Below, one piece after another: positions 13,664 to 21,346 of a DNA stretch of 22,682 bases. The position numbers and the translations under genes were made by a program. Position 1 is the first letter of the stretch; every line of letters starts with the position of its first letter. The stretch is from an uncultured Corynebacterium sp. (GTDB lineage Bacteria; Actinomycetota; Actinomycetes; Mycobacteriales; Mycobacteriaceae): NCBI RefSeq assembly GCF_902489365.1, contig NZ_CABTZR010000036.1, positions 1 through 22,682 of the forward strand, read 5' to 3'. A model generated the notes under the pieces. It worked only from the letters and a program-made list of their open reading frames with translations. It was not told where the DNA came from and searched no databases.

Positions 13664-14140
13664 GTGAATGAGCAACACCCTCTCATAGATCCGGTTAGTC
13701 CTTTCGGCGACATTCAGGTCAAGCGCCTTGATAAGGAGCTTCCGCTACCGCATCGCGCTCACGGCGGCGATGCGGGCGCGGATCTCTACGCTGCTCACGA
13801 CGTTACTTTGCGGCCCGGCGAGCGGGCTCTTGTCGGTACGGGCATTGCCCTTGCCCTGCCGATGGGCACGGTGGGCTTGGTCCACCCGCGGTCGGGCCTG
13901 GCGGCCAAGCATGGCATTTCCGTCGTGAATACCCCCGGCACCATTGATGCTGAGTATCGTGGTGAGGTTAAAGTATGCCTCATCAATCACGACCCAGAGG
14001 AGACCTTTGAGGTCACGCGGGGAATGCGTATCGCTCAGCTGATTGTCCAACGCGTGGAGCTGGTGGGCTTCCAGGAAGTCGAGGAACTTGATGACACCGC
14101 TCGTGGCGATGGCGGGTATGGATCGACCGGAGTTAACTAA
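13664..14140 (+). CDS. dut: Deoxyuridine 5'-triphosphate nucleotidohydrolase (dUTPase)
   Basis: Dut converts dUTP to dUMP and pyrophosphate, keeping uracil out of DNA and supplying dTMP synthesis. The 158 aa product carries all five motifs of trimeric dUTPases: GGDAGADLYA (34-43), HPRSGLAAKHG (74-84), GTIDAEYRGEVKV (92-104, with catalytic Asp95), GMRIAQLIVQR (120-130) and RGDGGYGSTG (147-156). In motif 5 Tyr replaces the usual Phe as the residue that stacks on uracil. The start is GTG, set by the -10 hexamer 7 nt upstream. DUF3710 follows after 40 bp, and the two are probably co-transcribed. Confidence 0.97.
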   Translation: MNEQHPLIDPVSPFGDIQVKRLDKELPLPHRAHGGDAGADLYAAHDVTLRPGERALVGTGIALALPMGTVGLVHPRSGLAAKHGISVVNTPGTIDAEYRGEVKVCLINHDPEETFEVTRGMRIAQLIVQRVELVGFQEVEELDDTARGDGGYGSTGVN

Positions 14141-14180
14141 GTTCATGCAGAAACGACACAGAATTAGGAAGGCTTAAACA

Positions 14181-15098
14181 ATGGCGATGTGGCCCTTTGG
14201 AAAAAAGAAGAAGAACTCCGCCGTCCACCAGGGTGAGGCGGCTGGCGAGGCCGTGGCTGAGGACACCAGCACGGTGACCCCGGCAGCGGAGAACGCAAAC
14301 GACGGCGCCGCTGAGGCCGCTCCCGAGCCAACCGCTGATCTCGTCCGCGAGGATGAGGAGGACGCTCAGACGTCTCTGGCCGTGAAGGCGGTGGCTCACG
14401 ATGCCATCAACGGCGACATGGGTCCCTACGATGGCGATAACGTCGACATCGCTGAGTTCAACTTTGAGGACTTCTCCGTAGGTCTGTTGGATCTGGGCTC
14501 ACTGCGCATCCCGCTGCCGAAGGGCTCACAGGTCCAGGTGGAGATGGGCCAGGAAGGCCCGCGCATGCTCCACATTCTCACCCCACACGGCCGCATGACC
14601 CCTGTGGCCTTTGCCGCGCCGCGCACGCCGGGGCAGTGGGCGGAGTCTGCGAAGGACATCATCAAAGGCTTGGAAGCCGATGGTTTTGCTGCCCACCCGG
14701 AGGATGGCCCGTGGGGTTCTGAGATCGTCGGCAGCAGTGACAAGGGCGGTATACGCATTATCGGTGTGGAGGGGCCGCGGTGGATGTACCGCTTGACCCT
14801 GGCCGCACCTGCCGGCAAGGAAGAGGAGTTGGCGCAGCTAGGGCGCGAAGTCGTTGCCCGCACCTTTGTCTACCGCGGTGAGGATCCCATCCTGGCTGGC
14901 AGCTCCCTGCCTGTCACGCTTCCGCAGCAGCTGGCTGAGCAAGTTCAGCAGGCACTGAAGGAACGCCAGCAGCAGGCCGCACAGGCAGCCAGCGCGGACA
15001 GCGCAGCGCCAGCGGACACGGCCACGGATACAGAGAAGACTGCGGAGTCTCAGGCCCGCGAGCAGTTGCGCGACCTCGAAGACAACGAGAACAAGTAG
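14181..15098 (+). CDS. DUF3710 domain protein
   Basis: A 305 aa protein that starts MAMWPFGKKKK, a short aromatic-basic head typical of this actinobacterial family. An acidic Ala/Glu-rich linker follows (to about residue 65), then the DUF3710 domain (about 70-250). The domain contains FNFEDFSVGLLDLGSLRIPL, LHILTPHGRMTPVAFAAPRT and GIRIIGVEGPRWMYRLTL. The C-terminus (about 250-305) is Gln/Ala-rich and probably helical. No signal peptide or membrane segment is seen. The function is unknown. AGGAAGG lies about 8 nt upstream of the ATG. Its place between dut and DUF3159 is conserved in related genomes as I remember them. Confidence 0.93.
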   Translation: MAMWPFGKKKKNSAVHQGEAAGEAVAEDTSTVTPAAENANDGAAEAAPEPTADLVREDEEDAQTSLAVKAVAHDAINGDMGPYDGDNVDIAEFNFEDFSVGLLDLGSLRIPLPKGSQVQVEMGQEGPRMLHILTPHGRMTPVAFAAPRTPGQWAESAKDIIKGLEADGFAAHPEDGPWGSEIVGSSDKGGIRIIGVEGPRWMYRLTLAAPAGKEEELAQLGREVVARTFVYRGEDPILAGSSLPVTLPQQLAEQVQQALKERQQQAAQAASADSAAPADTATDTEKTAESQAREQLRDLEDNENK

Positions 15099-15158
15099 CG
15101 CACTTCAGCCTGTCGGCCTAGACCCCTCCGGCACTACCGAAAAGGACCCCTTAAGCAC

Positions 15159-15980
15159 GTGACCAGCCCTACTCCCGAAGAGCGCGAGCCTTACAGCACC
15201 CCGGCGTCCGCGCTTGACCCTGATACCACCGAGCACATCGCCGAACCGGCCACTAAGTCGTCCTCGAATCCTGGCGCTGACAGGGCGGCAGGACAAGCGA
15301 CGGTGCCGCCAGAAGGAGATTCGGAGCCGTCGTTGCTCGACCAGATGGGTGGGCTGACCGGGCTCGTGTCTGCGACCCTGCCCGTGCTCGTTCTCATCCC
15401 GGTCAACAACGTCTGGGGGTTGGGGCCGGCGCTTGTTGCGGCATTGGGCGTGGCGCTGGCTATCAGCCTGTGGCGCTTGGCACGCAAGGAGACTTTGCAA
15501 CCAGCTTTTTCTGGTTTGCTAGGCGTAGCTATCTGCGCCGGAATCGCGTGGTTTACCGGGGATGCCAAAGGCTATTTCCTCTACGGAATTTGGATGTCGC
15601 TCGTGCTGTTCATCGTCGCGATCGTTTCCATCATTCTGCGCTGGCCGCTTGTCGGCGTGGTGTGGAAAGGCCTCAACGGCGAGGACATGGGGTGGCGCAC
15701 AGTGCCACGGGCGCGACGTTCCTATGCCTATGCCACCGCCGGGTGGGCGACGGTGTTCATCGCGCGTTTTGCGGTGCAACGCGCGCTCTACGATGCCGAT
15801 GCCACCACAACGCTTGGTATCGTCCGCATTCTCATGGGCTGGCCGCTAACGGGTATCGTCACCCTCCTTACTATCTGGATGGTGCGCCGCGCTAATGCCG
15901 CTGTGGAGGAAGCACAGGGCGGTGACACTACGTCGCAGGGCGGCGACAACACTAAGGAGAAGATCCATGACCGCGACTGA
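15159..15980 (+). CDS. DUF3159 family integral membrane protein
   Basis: A 273 aa membrane protein of unknown function. Residues 1-60 are polar and probably cytosolic. About six membrane segments follow, near 66-82, 85-105, 117-133, 139-160, 190-209 and 218-243, with a polar C-terminus. The loop between segments 4 and 5 (about 168-188, GLNGEDMGWRTVPRARRSY) is well conserved in the DUF3159 family. The start is GTG, with AAAGGA about 13 nt upstream. The 3' end overlaps the next gene by 14 bp, which suggests translational coupling with the RNA methyltransferase. Confidence 0.9.
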   Translation: MTSPTPEEREPYSTPASALDPDTTEHIAEPATKSSSNPGADRAAGQATVPPEGDSEPSLLDQMGGLTGLVSATLPVLVLIPVNNVWGLGPALVAALGVALAISLWRLARKETLQPAFSGLLGVAICAGIAWFTGDAKGYFLYGIWMSLVLFIVAIVSIILRWPLVGVVWKGLNGEDMGWRTVPRARRSYAYATAGWATVFIARFAVQRALYDADATTTLGIVRILMGWPLTGIVTLLTIWMVRRANAAVEEAQGGDTTSQGGDNTKEKIHDRD

Positions 15981-17283
15981 GCAGAACTCTGCGAAAGATC
16001 AGAGCACCGCTGCCGGAAGCCTGAGCAAAGGGAAGTCATTCGACACCACCATCGAACGCATGGGGCACGGCGGTGTCGGAATCGGGGCGGCCCCCGACGG
16101 ACGCGTGTGCTTCGTCCCGGGCGCCTTCCCCGGCGACCATGTCACGGTGACTGCGACCAAGGTGAAGAAGTCCTTTGTGGAAGCCGCGCTGAGTTCCGTC
16201 GTACAACCTGGGCCCTACCGTGTCGAATCTGCGTGCCCGGCCGCGCAGCGTGGCGCCGGCTGTTGTGACTTCGCTGAGCTCGATCCCGCGGCGGAGCCAG
16301 ACATCAAGGTGACAGTCTTGCTTGATCAGCTGCGCCGCGTGGCTCACATCGAGGATGCTCCCGCCGTCGAGACCATCGATGTGGCACCGCACCGCGGGTG
16401 GCGCACGCGGGTGCGGTTGGGCGTCGACAAGCAGGGCCGTGCTGGTCTACGCAAGCGTGGCTCCAAGGAGCTCGTCACTGACGTAGCGTGTAGCCAACTG
16501 ATTCCGGGTCTCGTCGACGGCCTAGTGGGGCCTGATGCCCGTACCTTTAACCCAGGTGCAGAGGTAATCGCGGTCATGGATAGCGACGGCAATAGGCACG
16601 TTGTGGAAACCCGGAAGGCGCCGCGGGGACGGCGAATCGAGACCATTCGAGAGGTCATTGAGGCTCCGACTGAGAACGTGGTGCAGCGTGCTGATGGCCA
16701 CGAGTTCCGCTTCCCGCCCACCGCTTTTTGGCAGGCGCACGTGGGAGCACCGGACGTTTATACCAGCCTTGCACGCGAGTGGCTCGGCGCAGAAGACCAC
16801 GGGAACGGCGGTGAACTTGATGCAGCGGGAGGGGCCGCGGGGAATGCAGTGGCCTGGGATCTGTATGGCGGCGTTGGCCTGTTCGTTCCCGCGCTCGCAG
16901 ATGTCACCGCACCCCAAGGCGGGCACACGACCGTGTATTCCGTCGATTATTCGCCCGCAGCAGCAGCGGCGCAGCCGGGGCTCGCAGGCATTGACGTGCA
17001 CTTCCGCACCGCCAAGGTGGAGCAGGTGGCCAGCCAGCTTCCGCAGCCGGCGTCGGTGATTTTGGATCCGCCGCGTACCGGTGCTGGCAACGACGTGGTG
17101 GCCGCTGTCGCCGCGGCAAAGCCGCAACGCATCCTGCATATCGGCTGCGATCCCGCTACTTTCGCCCGGGACTTGGCTGCTTGGTCGGAGCATGGTTACC
17201 GCGCGAAGCGCCTCGCCATGGTGAATGCTTTCCCCGGGACACATCACTTTGAAACCCTGGCGCTGCTGGTTCCCCTGGCTTAG
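15967..17283 (+). CDS. TRAM-domain class I SAM RNA methyltransferase (TrmA/RlmD family)
   Basis: A 438 aa enzyme predicted to make 5-methyluridine in tRNA or rRNA. The N-terminal TRAM domain (about 22-80) includes ERMGHGGVGIG and GAFPGDHVTV. Cysteines 90, 99, 100 and 175 could hold the [4Fe-4S] cluster of this family, although the C-x8-CC spacing is unusual. The catalytic domain has FPPTAFWQAH (249-258, with Gln256), DLYGGVGLF (298-306), ILDPPRTG (365-372), nucleophile Cys394 in HIGCDPATFARDL and the general base Glu429 in GTHHFET. A Gly/Ala/Asn-rich loop (about 277-295) is inserted before the SAM motif. AAGGAG lies 6 nt before the ATG, inside DUF3159. The exact target base is not shown. Confidence 0.93.
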   Translation: MTATEQNSAKDQSTAAGSLSKGKSFDTTIERMGHGGVGIGAAPDGRVCFVPGAFPGDHVTVTATKVKKSFVEAALSSVVQPGPYRVESACPAAQRGAGCCDFAELDPAAEPDIKVTVLLDQLRRVAHIEDAPAVETIDVAPHRGWRTRVRLGVDKQGRAGLRKRGSKELVTDVACSQLIPGLVDGLVGPDARTFNPGAEVIAVMDSDGNRHVVETRKAPRGRRIETIREVIEAPTENVVQRADGHEFRFPPTAFWQAHVGAPDVYTSLAREWLGAEDHGNGGELDAAGGAAGNAVAWDLYGGVGLFVPALADVTAPQGGHTTVYSVDYSPAAAAAQPGLAGIDVHFRTAKVEQVASQLPQPASVILDPPRTGAGNDVVAAVAAAKPQRILHIGCDPATFARDLAAWSEHGYRAKRLAMVNAFPGTHHFETLALLVPLA

Positions 17284-17321
17284 GGCGCGCAGGGTGCGCT
17301 GCGGGAGAGGCGGGGTAATGA

Positions 17322-17352
17322 TTGACGCGTCACGCGTGTCAACGGGTACGGT
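17322..17352 (+). promoter_or_regulatory. Promoter of dxs with an overlapping dyad
   Basis: TTGACG (17322-17327) and TACGGT (17347-17352, in the context GGGTACGGTGG that fits the extended corynebacterial -10) are spaced 19 bp. The -35 hexamer opens an imperfect dyad, TTGAC-N11-GTCAA (17322-17342), that fills most of the spacer. A repressor binding there would block the promoter, and no candidate regulator is known to me. The transcript would start near 17359. Confidence 0.5.
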
Positions 17353-17397
17353 GGTAGAGAAGAAAAACGATCGATGAAGGGGTTTAAGGCAAGCTCT

Positions 17398-19326
17398 ATG
17401 GGCATTCTGGATTCCATTCAATCACCAGGCGATCTTAAAGCCCTGAGCAAGACGCAACTGGTTGAGCTCGCGGCGGATATCCGTCAGCGCCTCATTGAGA
17501 AGGTGTCCGCTACAGGCGGCCACCTAGGCCCTAACCTGGGCGTCGTGGAGCTCACGGTGGCGATCCACCGCGTCTTCGATTCCCCGCGCGACCCCATCGT
17601 CTTCGATACCTCGCATCAGTCTTATGTGCACAAGATGCTCACGGGCCGCGCCTCTCAATTCGATACGCTGCGTCAGAAGGGCGGTTTGTCCGGCTACACG
17701 GACCGCGCAGAGTCAGAACACGACTGGACCGAATCCTCCCACGCCTCGGCGGCGCTATCCACGGTGGACGGGCTCTCCAAGGCTTTCAAGATTCGGGGTG
17801 AATCCCACCGCAATGCCGTGGCGGTGGTGGGCGATGGCGCCCTTACCGGCGGCATGTGCTGGGAAGCCCTCAACAACATTTCTGCCGACAAGGACCGCAA
17901 CGTTGTCATTATCGTTAATGACAACGGGCGTTCCTATTCGCCAACCATCGGCGGCCTCTCAGAGAATCTGGGGCGCATTCGTGCACAGCACGGCTACGAC
18001 GAGTTCATGGCGCTGGGCAAGAAGCGCCTCAAGTCCATGGGCTGGGTAGGCGAGCGCACCTTTGATGCATTGCACGCGGTCAAGGAGGGCGTGAAGTCGA
18101 CCGTCATGCCCACGGAGATGTTCCCGGAGCTGGGCATCAAGTACGTTGGCCCGATTAACGGCCACGACATTGAGGCAGTCGTGCGGGCACTGAGCTACGC
18201 CCGTGACTATGACGGTCCCATCATCGTGCACACGGTCACCGAGAAGGGGCATGGCTTTGCTCCTGCGGTCAACGAGCCGAAGGACCAGATGCACTCCACC
18301 GGAGCCATCGACCCTGTCACCGGTGTATCCAAGGGACAGAAACAACCGGGGTGGACCGCGGCATTCTCGGAAGAATTGATCAAGGCGGGCCACGCCCGCG
18401 AGGACATCGTCGCCATTACTGCCGCCATGGCTGGGCCGACGGGGCTAACCCCCTTCCAAGAGGAGTTCCCGGAGCGCTTCTTTGATGTCGGCATCGCTGA
18501 GCAGCACGCCATGGCTTCTGCATCCGGTCTGGCGCTGGCCGGGATGCACCCGGTGGTGGCGGTGTACTCTACGTTTCTCAACCGTGCGGTGGACCAAGTC
18601 ATCATGGACATTGCGCTGCTCAAGCTGCCAGTGACCATTGTCCTCGACCGTGCCGGCGTCACGGGCTCTGATGGTGCTTCGCACAACGGTGTGTGGGATA
18701 TGGCGCTCATGAGCATCGTCCCCGGCATGCGCATCGCCGCCCCGCGCGATGGTGCCCGCCTGCGGGAACTCTTTAACGAAGCCATCGCTATCGAGGATGG
18801 CCCGACCGTGGTGCGCTTCCCCAAGGGCAACCTCCTTGATGACCGCGACGAACTCAAGCGGCTCGATGATGGGGTAGACATCCTGAGCTATTCCGATGCC
18901 GCTGCCTCTGCGGAGGAGGCCACTGATGTACTTATCGTCGCCATCGGTGCCATGAGCGCGCGTTCCCTGGGTGCAGCTGAGCTGCTCGAAGCCCAAGGCT
19001 TCAACGTGACCGTCGTGGACCCGCGCTGGCCGGTGCCGGTACCGCAATCCATTATCGCGTTGGCTGCTGATCACGATCTTGTGGTGACGGTGGAGGATGG
19101 CATCCTGCGAGGCGGTGTGGGGTCCATGGTGGCTGAGGCCCTCGACGCCGCCGATGTTGACACTCCAGTGCACAGGCTCGGCGTACCCGGTTGCTTCCCC
19201 AAGCATGCCAGCCGCGGAGAAATCCTCGAGGACTTTGGCTTGACCCCGGAGGGCATCGCGAACTCAGTGCGTGAGTGGGTAGTTGCACGCGATGCTGAGG
19301 AGTCTGCTAAGAGCGCGGGGGAGTAG
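17398..19326 (+). CDS. dxs: 1-deoxy-D-xylulose-5-phosphate synthase
   Basis: Dxs condenses pyruvate and glyceraldehyde 3-phosphate to DXP, the first step of the MEP isoprenoid pathway, using thiamine diphosphate. The 642 aa length is normal. The N-terminal TPP domain has ATGGHLGPNLGVVELTVA near 38-55, DTSHQSYVHK (70-79) and the Mg/TPP motif GDGALTGGMCWEALNN (145-160) with VNDNGRSYSP (173-182). The second domain has GIAEQHAMASASGLA with the catalytic Glu, then DRAGVTGSDGASHNG. The start at 17398 gives MGILDSI, the usual N-terminus, with AAGG 8 nt upstream. An in-frame ATG at 17374 is less likely. It is convergent with rnd and their coding ends overlap by 20 bp. Confidence 0.98.
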   Translation: MGILDSIQSPGDLKALSKTQLVELAADIRQRLIEKVSATGGHLGPNLGVVELTVAIHRVFDSPRDPIVFDTSHQSYVHKMLTGRASQFDTLRQKGGLSGYTDRAESEHDWTESSHASAALSTVDGLSKAFKIRGESHRNAVAVVGDGALTGGMCWEALNNISADKDRNVVIIVNDNGRSYSPTIGGLSENLGRIRAQHGYDEFMALGKKRLKSMGWVGERTFDALHAVKEGVKSTVMPTEMFPELGIKYVGPINGHDIEAVVRALSYARDYDGPIIVHTVTEKGHGFAPAVNEPKDQMHSTGAIDPVTGVSKGQKQPGWTAAFSEELIKAGHAREDIVAITAAMAGPTGLTPFQEEFPERFFDVGIAEQHAMASASGLALAGMHPVVAVYSTFLNRAVDQVIMDIALLKLPVTIVLDRAGVTGSDGASHNGVWDMALMSIVPGMRIAAPRDGARLRELFNEAIAIEDGPTVVRFPKGNLLDDRDELKRLDDGVDILSYSDAAASAEEATDVLIVAIGAMSARSLGAAELLEAQGFNVTVVDPRWPVPVPQSIIALAADHDLVVTVEDGILRGGVGSMVAEALDAADVDTPVHRLGVPGCFPKHASRGEILEDFGLTPEGIANSVREWVVARDAEESAKSAGE

Positions 19327-20554
19327 GGCGCATCCGCGCTAACCCGCGCTGCAGGAGCGGCGTGGCCAGTTCGACTTGCCATTCGCGCGCGCCCTGAGAG
19401 CGCAGGAAATCGGGGATATCGACATCTTTTGCGATCTCCCCCGCGACGCCGCCTTCTGGCCCGAAGGCTGCCCACACCGCTGTACGTATCAGGCTGGGTT
19501 TGAGGATCAGCTCGTAGCTCATGCGCAGTTCGTCACCGAGATCCTCGAAGTCATGGCGGATCTCGCAGTAGAGTTGCCACAGCTCCGGAAAATCCCGGTT
19601 AAATACTGATTTGGAGGGCACCGGGCGGGGGCTGCGCAGCGGCTTTGGCCACTGCTGGCGCGGGCTATCCAGCGCAGTCGTGACGGCATCGAGCCAGCGC
19701 AACGTAGCCCCACCGCGGCGGCGGGGGAACCCTTTAATCTGATTGATGTCGTGCGGGGTGCGAGGCACGCGGCGCGCTATGTCCACGAGCACGCGGTGCG
19801 GCAGCACCCGGTTGGGGGCAATGTCCTGGGATCGCGCGATGGATTCGCGGCGTTGCCACAACTCGCGAGCCACGGCGAGCTGTTCGCGTGTGCGTAGCGA
19901 CGAGACGCCTTTAAGCTCCCGCCACGTCCGAGGCTCGGGGCCGGTAATCCCGGCATGATCGTCGATGATCCGGTCGAATTCTTCAAAGGCCCAGTCGAGT
20001 TTGTCTTCTTCTGCAAGGATGTCGCGCAACGTCACAGCAAGCTCGTTGAGTAGCTCCACGTCGAGCGCCGCGTAGTTGCGCCATGTCCGGGGAATGGGGG
20101 TTTGGGACCAATCGGAATCGCCGTAACCTTTTTCCAGTTCGACGTCGAACAGCTCCAGCACCATCGCCCCCAGGTTGGGATGTGCAAAACCGGCGAAGCG
20201 GGCGGCGAGTTCGGTATCGAACAATGTTCCGGGGTGTAGCCCCAGCCAGGCCAGACAGGGAAGATCGGAAGGAGCGGCGTGGACTACCCAGTCCTGGCCG
20301 TTGAGCACCGGCGCTAGCGCGGAACTCAGCTCATGCCGACGATTCTCCGGGGCAAACAGGAGCGTACCTGCGCCCTCCCGGCGAATTTGTACGAGAAAGG
20401 CGCGGTCATCGAAGCGGTAGGCTGACGCGCGTTCGGTATCAATGGCGAAAGGGCCAGTCCCCGCGGCTAGGCGCGCGGCACCCGCCTGGAACTCACGGGG
20501 AGAAAGCAGGACTTTTGGCGTGCCGTCGACGGGGACCTGGCGCAGTTCGCTCAT
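19307..20554 (-). CDS. rnd: Ribonuclease D-like 3'-5' exonuclease with HRDC domain
   Basis: A 415 aa DEDDy-family exoribonuclease, expected to trim tRNA and other RNA 3' ends. Exo I has AIDTERA with Asp39 and Glu41, Exo II has VHAAPSDL with Asp97, and Exo III has NYAALDVEL with Tyr161 and Asp165, so all catalytic residues are present. An HRDC helical domain follows at about 215-295, and the rest is a C-terminal extension of the length seen in actinobacterial homologues. The ATG at 20554 begins MSELRQV one base after the DUF3000 stop, so the two genes are coupled. The frame is open to 20716, but that extension overlaps DUF3000 and is rejected. The stop lies inside dxs. Confidence 0.93.
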   Translation of the reverse strand: MSELRQVPVDGTPKVLLSPREFQAGAARLAAGTGPFAIDTERASAYRFDDRAFLVQIRREGAGTLLFAPENRRHELSSALAPVLNGQDWVVHAAPSDLPCLAWLGLHPGTLFDTELAARFAGFAHPNLGAMVLELFDVELEKGYGDSDWSQTPIPRTWRNYAALDVELLNELAVTLRDILAEEDKLDWAFEEFDRIIDDHAGITGPEPRTWRELKGVSSLRTREQLAVARELWQRRESIARSQDIAPNRVLPHRVLVDIARRVPRTPHDINQIKGFPRRRGGATLRWLDAVTTALDSPRQQWPKPLRSPRPVPSKSVFNRDFPELWQLYCEIRHDFEDLGDELRMSYELILKPSLIRTAVWAAFGPEGGVAGEIAKDVDIPDFLRSQGAREWQVELATPLLQRGLARMRPTPPRS

Positions 20555-20555
20555 G

Positions 20556-21221
20556 TTAGCGCCCGAGCTCGGTGACGCCCTCGGGCGGCAGGCCTGCGAC
20601 GAGAGAAAGTACCTGTGCAAAAGCCTCGACGTGTGGGGCAAGATCCAGGCCGGCTGCGGTCCAGGAAGCGCGCATTTCCAGCTGATAGGCGCGCGGCGGA
20701 CCACCGATCTCGCCAAAGCGCACCGAGGCGGTCGAGGTGACAGTACCTCCGAGGTTGGTGTGTGTCGCCTCGCGCACGTCCAAGGATTCGGTGAGCCACT
20801 CCCAGGCGACGTCGGGAAGCAGCGGGTCTCCGGCTACGGCATCCTCCAAGTCGGCCTGGATGTAGGCCACGAGGCGCATGGCACCTTCCCAGGCTTCCTC
20901 AGCACCTGGATCGTGCAGCAGGATAAGGCGGCCGAAGGCATCGCCCTCAGAGTCGGTGGGGATAGCCTCCTCATGCTCGTGACGTTCAACCTCCAGGCCA
21001 ATGGCGTGGCTGAACGGGGCCAGTCGCTGCGGGGGTCGGATGGTGCCCAATGTGATTTCTGGGCGCAGCTGCGCAGCGTGGAGGGACTCGACGGCCTCCG
21101 TGAAGGCAGCCGGAGTGCTCGGTTCTGCGGGGCGCGATTCGGCGGAAGAGGCGGCGGCGCGATCGTGCAGGTTGGTCGGTGCCCCTGCAAGGTTGCGCGA
21201 AGAAACGTCGGAATTGCTCAC
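20556..21221 (-). CDS. DUF3000 domain protein
   Basis: A 221 aa cytosolic-looking protein with no signal peptide or membrane segment. After a variable polar N-terminus (about 1-37), the domain runs from AFTEAVESLHAAQLRPEITL through PPQRLAPFSHA, GRLILLHDPGAEEAWEG and DPLLPDVAWEWLTESL to a conserved C-terminal block (RASWTAAGLDLAPHVEAFA). This is DUF3000, found throughout Actinobacteria directly upstream of an RNase D gene, with unknown function. The GTG at 21221 is chosen over the TTG at 21230 because TACCTT lies 7 nt upstream of the GTG, fitting a leaderless mRNA. The TTG lies inside that region. Confidence 0.9.
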   Translation of the reverse strand: MSNSDVSSRNLAGAPTNLHDRAAASSAESRPAEPSTPAAFTEAVESLHAAQLRPEITLGTIRPPQRLAPFSHAIGLEVERHEHEEAIPTDSEGDAFGRLILLHDPGAEEAWEGAMRLVAYIQADLEDAVAGDPLLPDVAWEWLTESLDVREATHTNLGGTVTSTASVRFGEIGGPPRAYQLEMRASWTAAGLDLAPHVEAFAQVLSLVAGLPPEGVTELGR

Positions 21222-21228
21222 GGGGATC

Positions 21229-21234
21229 AAGGTA
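21229..21234 (-). promoter_or_regulatory. -10 element of a leaderless promoter for DUF3000-rnd
   Basis: TACCTT on the minus strand matches TAnnnT. Exactly 7 bases (GATCCCC) separate it from the GTG at 21221, so the mRNA would begin at the start codon. It faces away from the hemQ promoter. Confidence 0.55.
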
Positions 21235-21260
21235 TAAGTTCCGCCCGTGTGGCGGTGGAA

Positions 21261-21286
21261 GGCGCGCCGAAAGGCTAGTGGCGCGC
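21261..21286. repeat. GC-rich inverted repeat in the DUF3000-hemQ divergent region
   Basis: GCGCGCC (21262-21268, part of the palindrome GGCGCGCC) pairs with GGCGCGC (21280-21286) across 11 bases. It lies between the two divergent -10 elements, where the hemQ -35 would be expected. It could be a shared operator or simply a local GC-rich dyad. Confidence 0.4.
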
Positions 21287-21302
21287 GGGGGCGCCTCCAA
21301 CT

Positions 21303-21308
21303 TATGAT
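21303..21308 (+). promoter_or_regulatory. -10 element for hemQ
   Basis: TATGAT fits the consensus and is followed by GG, as is common in Corynebacterium. Transcription would start near 21315, giving a leader of about 32 nt with the Shine-Dalgarno GAAGGAG at 21334-21340. No -35 is recognisable in the GC-rich sequence upstream. Confidence 0.55.
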
Positions 21309-21346
21309 GGATAAGAAACTTTGTCGGTTGAAAGAAGGAGAGAGGC

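Noticed and set aside
13540..13713. N-terminal extension of DUF3093
   Set aside because: It would cover the dut promoter and the start of dut. The extension is Pro/Ser-rich without conservation that I recognise.
18445..19206. Minus-strand 253-codon frame inside dxs
   Set aside because: It is fully covered by the dxs coding region with conserved Dxs motifs, and no family match is seen.
20555..20716. 54-codon N-terminal extension of RNase D
   Set aside because: It overlaps the DUF3000 coding end and reads as low-complexity shadow sequence. MSELRQV at 20554 is a natural start, one base after the DUF3000 stop.
20442..21278. Plus-strand 278-codon frame opposite rnd and DUF3000
   Set aside because: It spans the boundary of two well-supported minus-strand genes and has no recognisable domain, so it is a GC-rich shadow frame.
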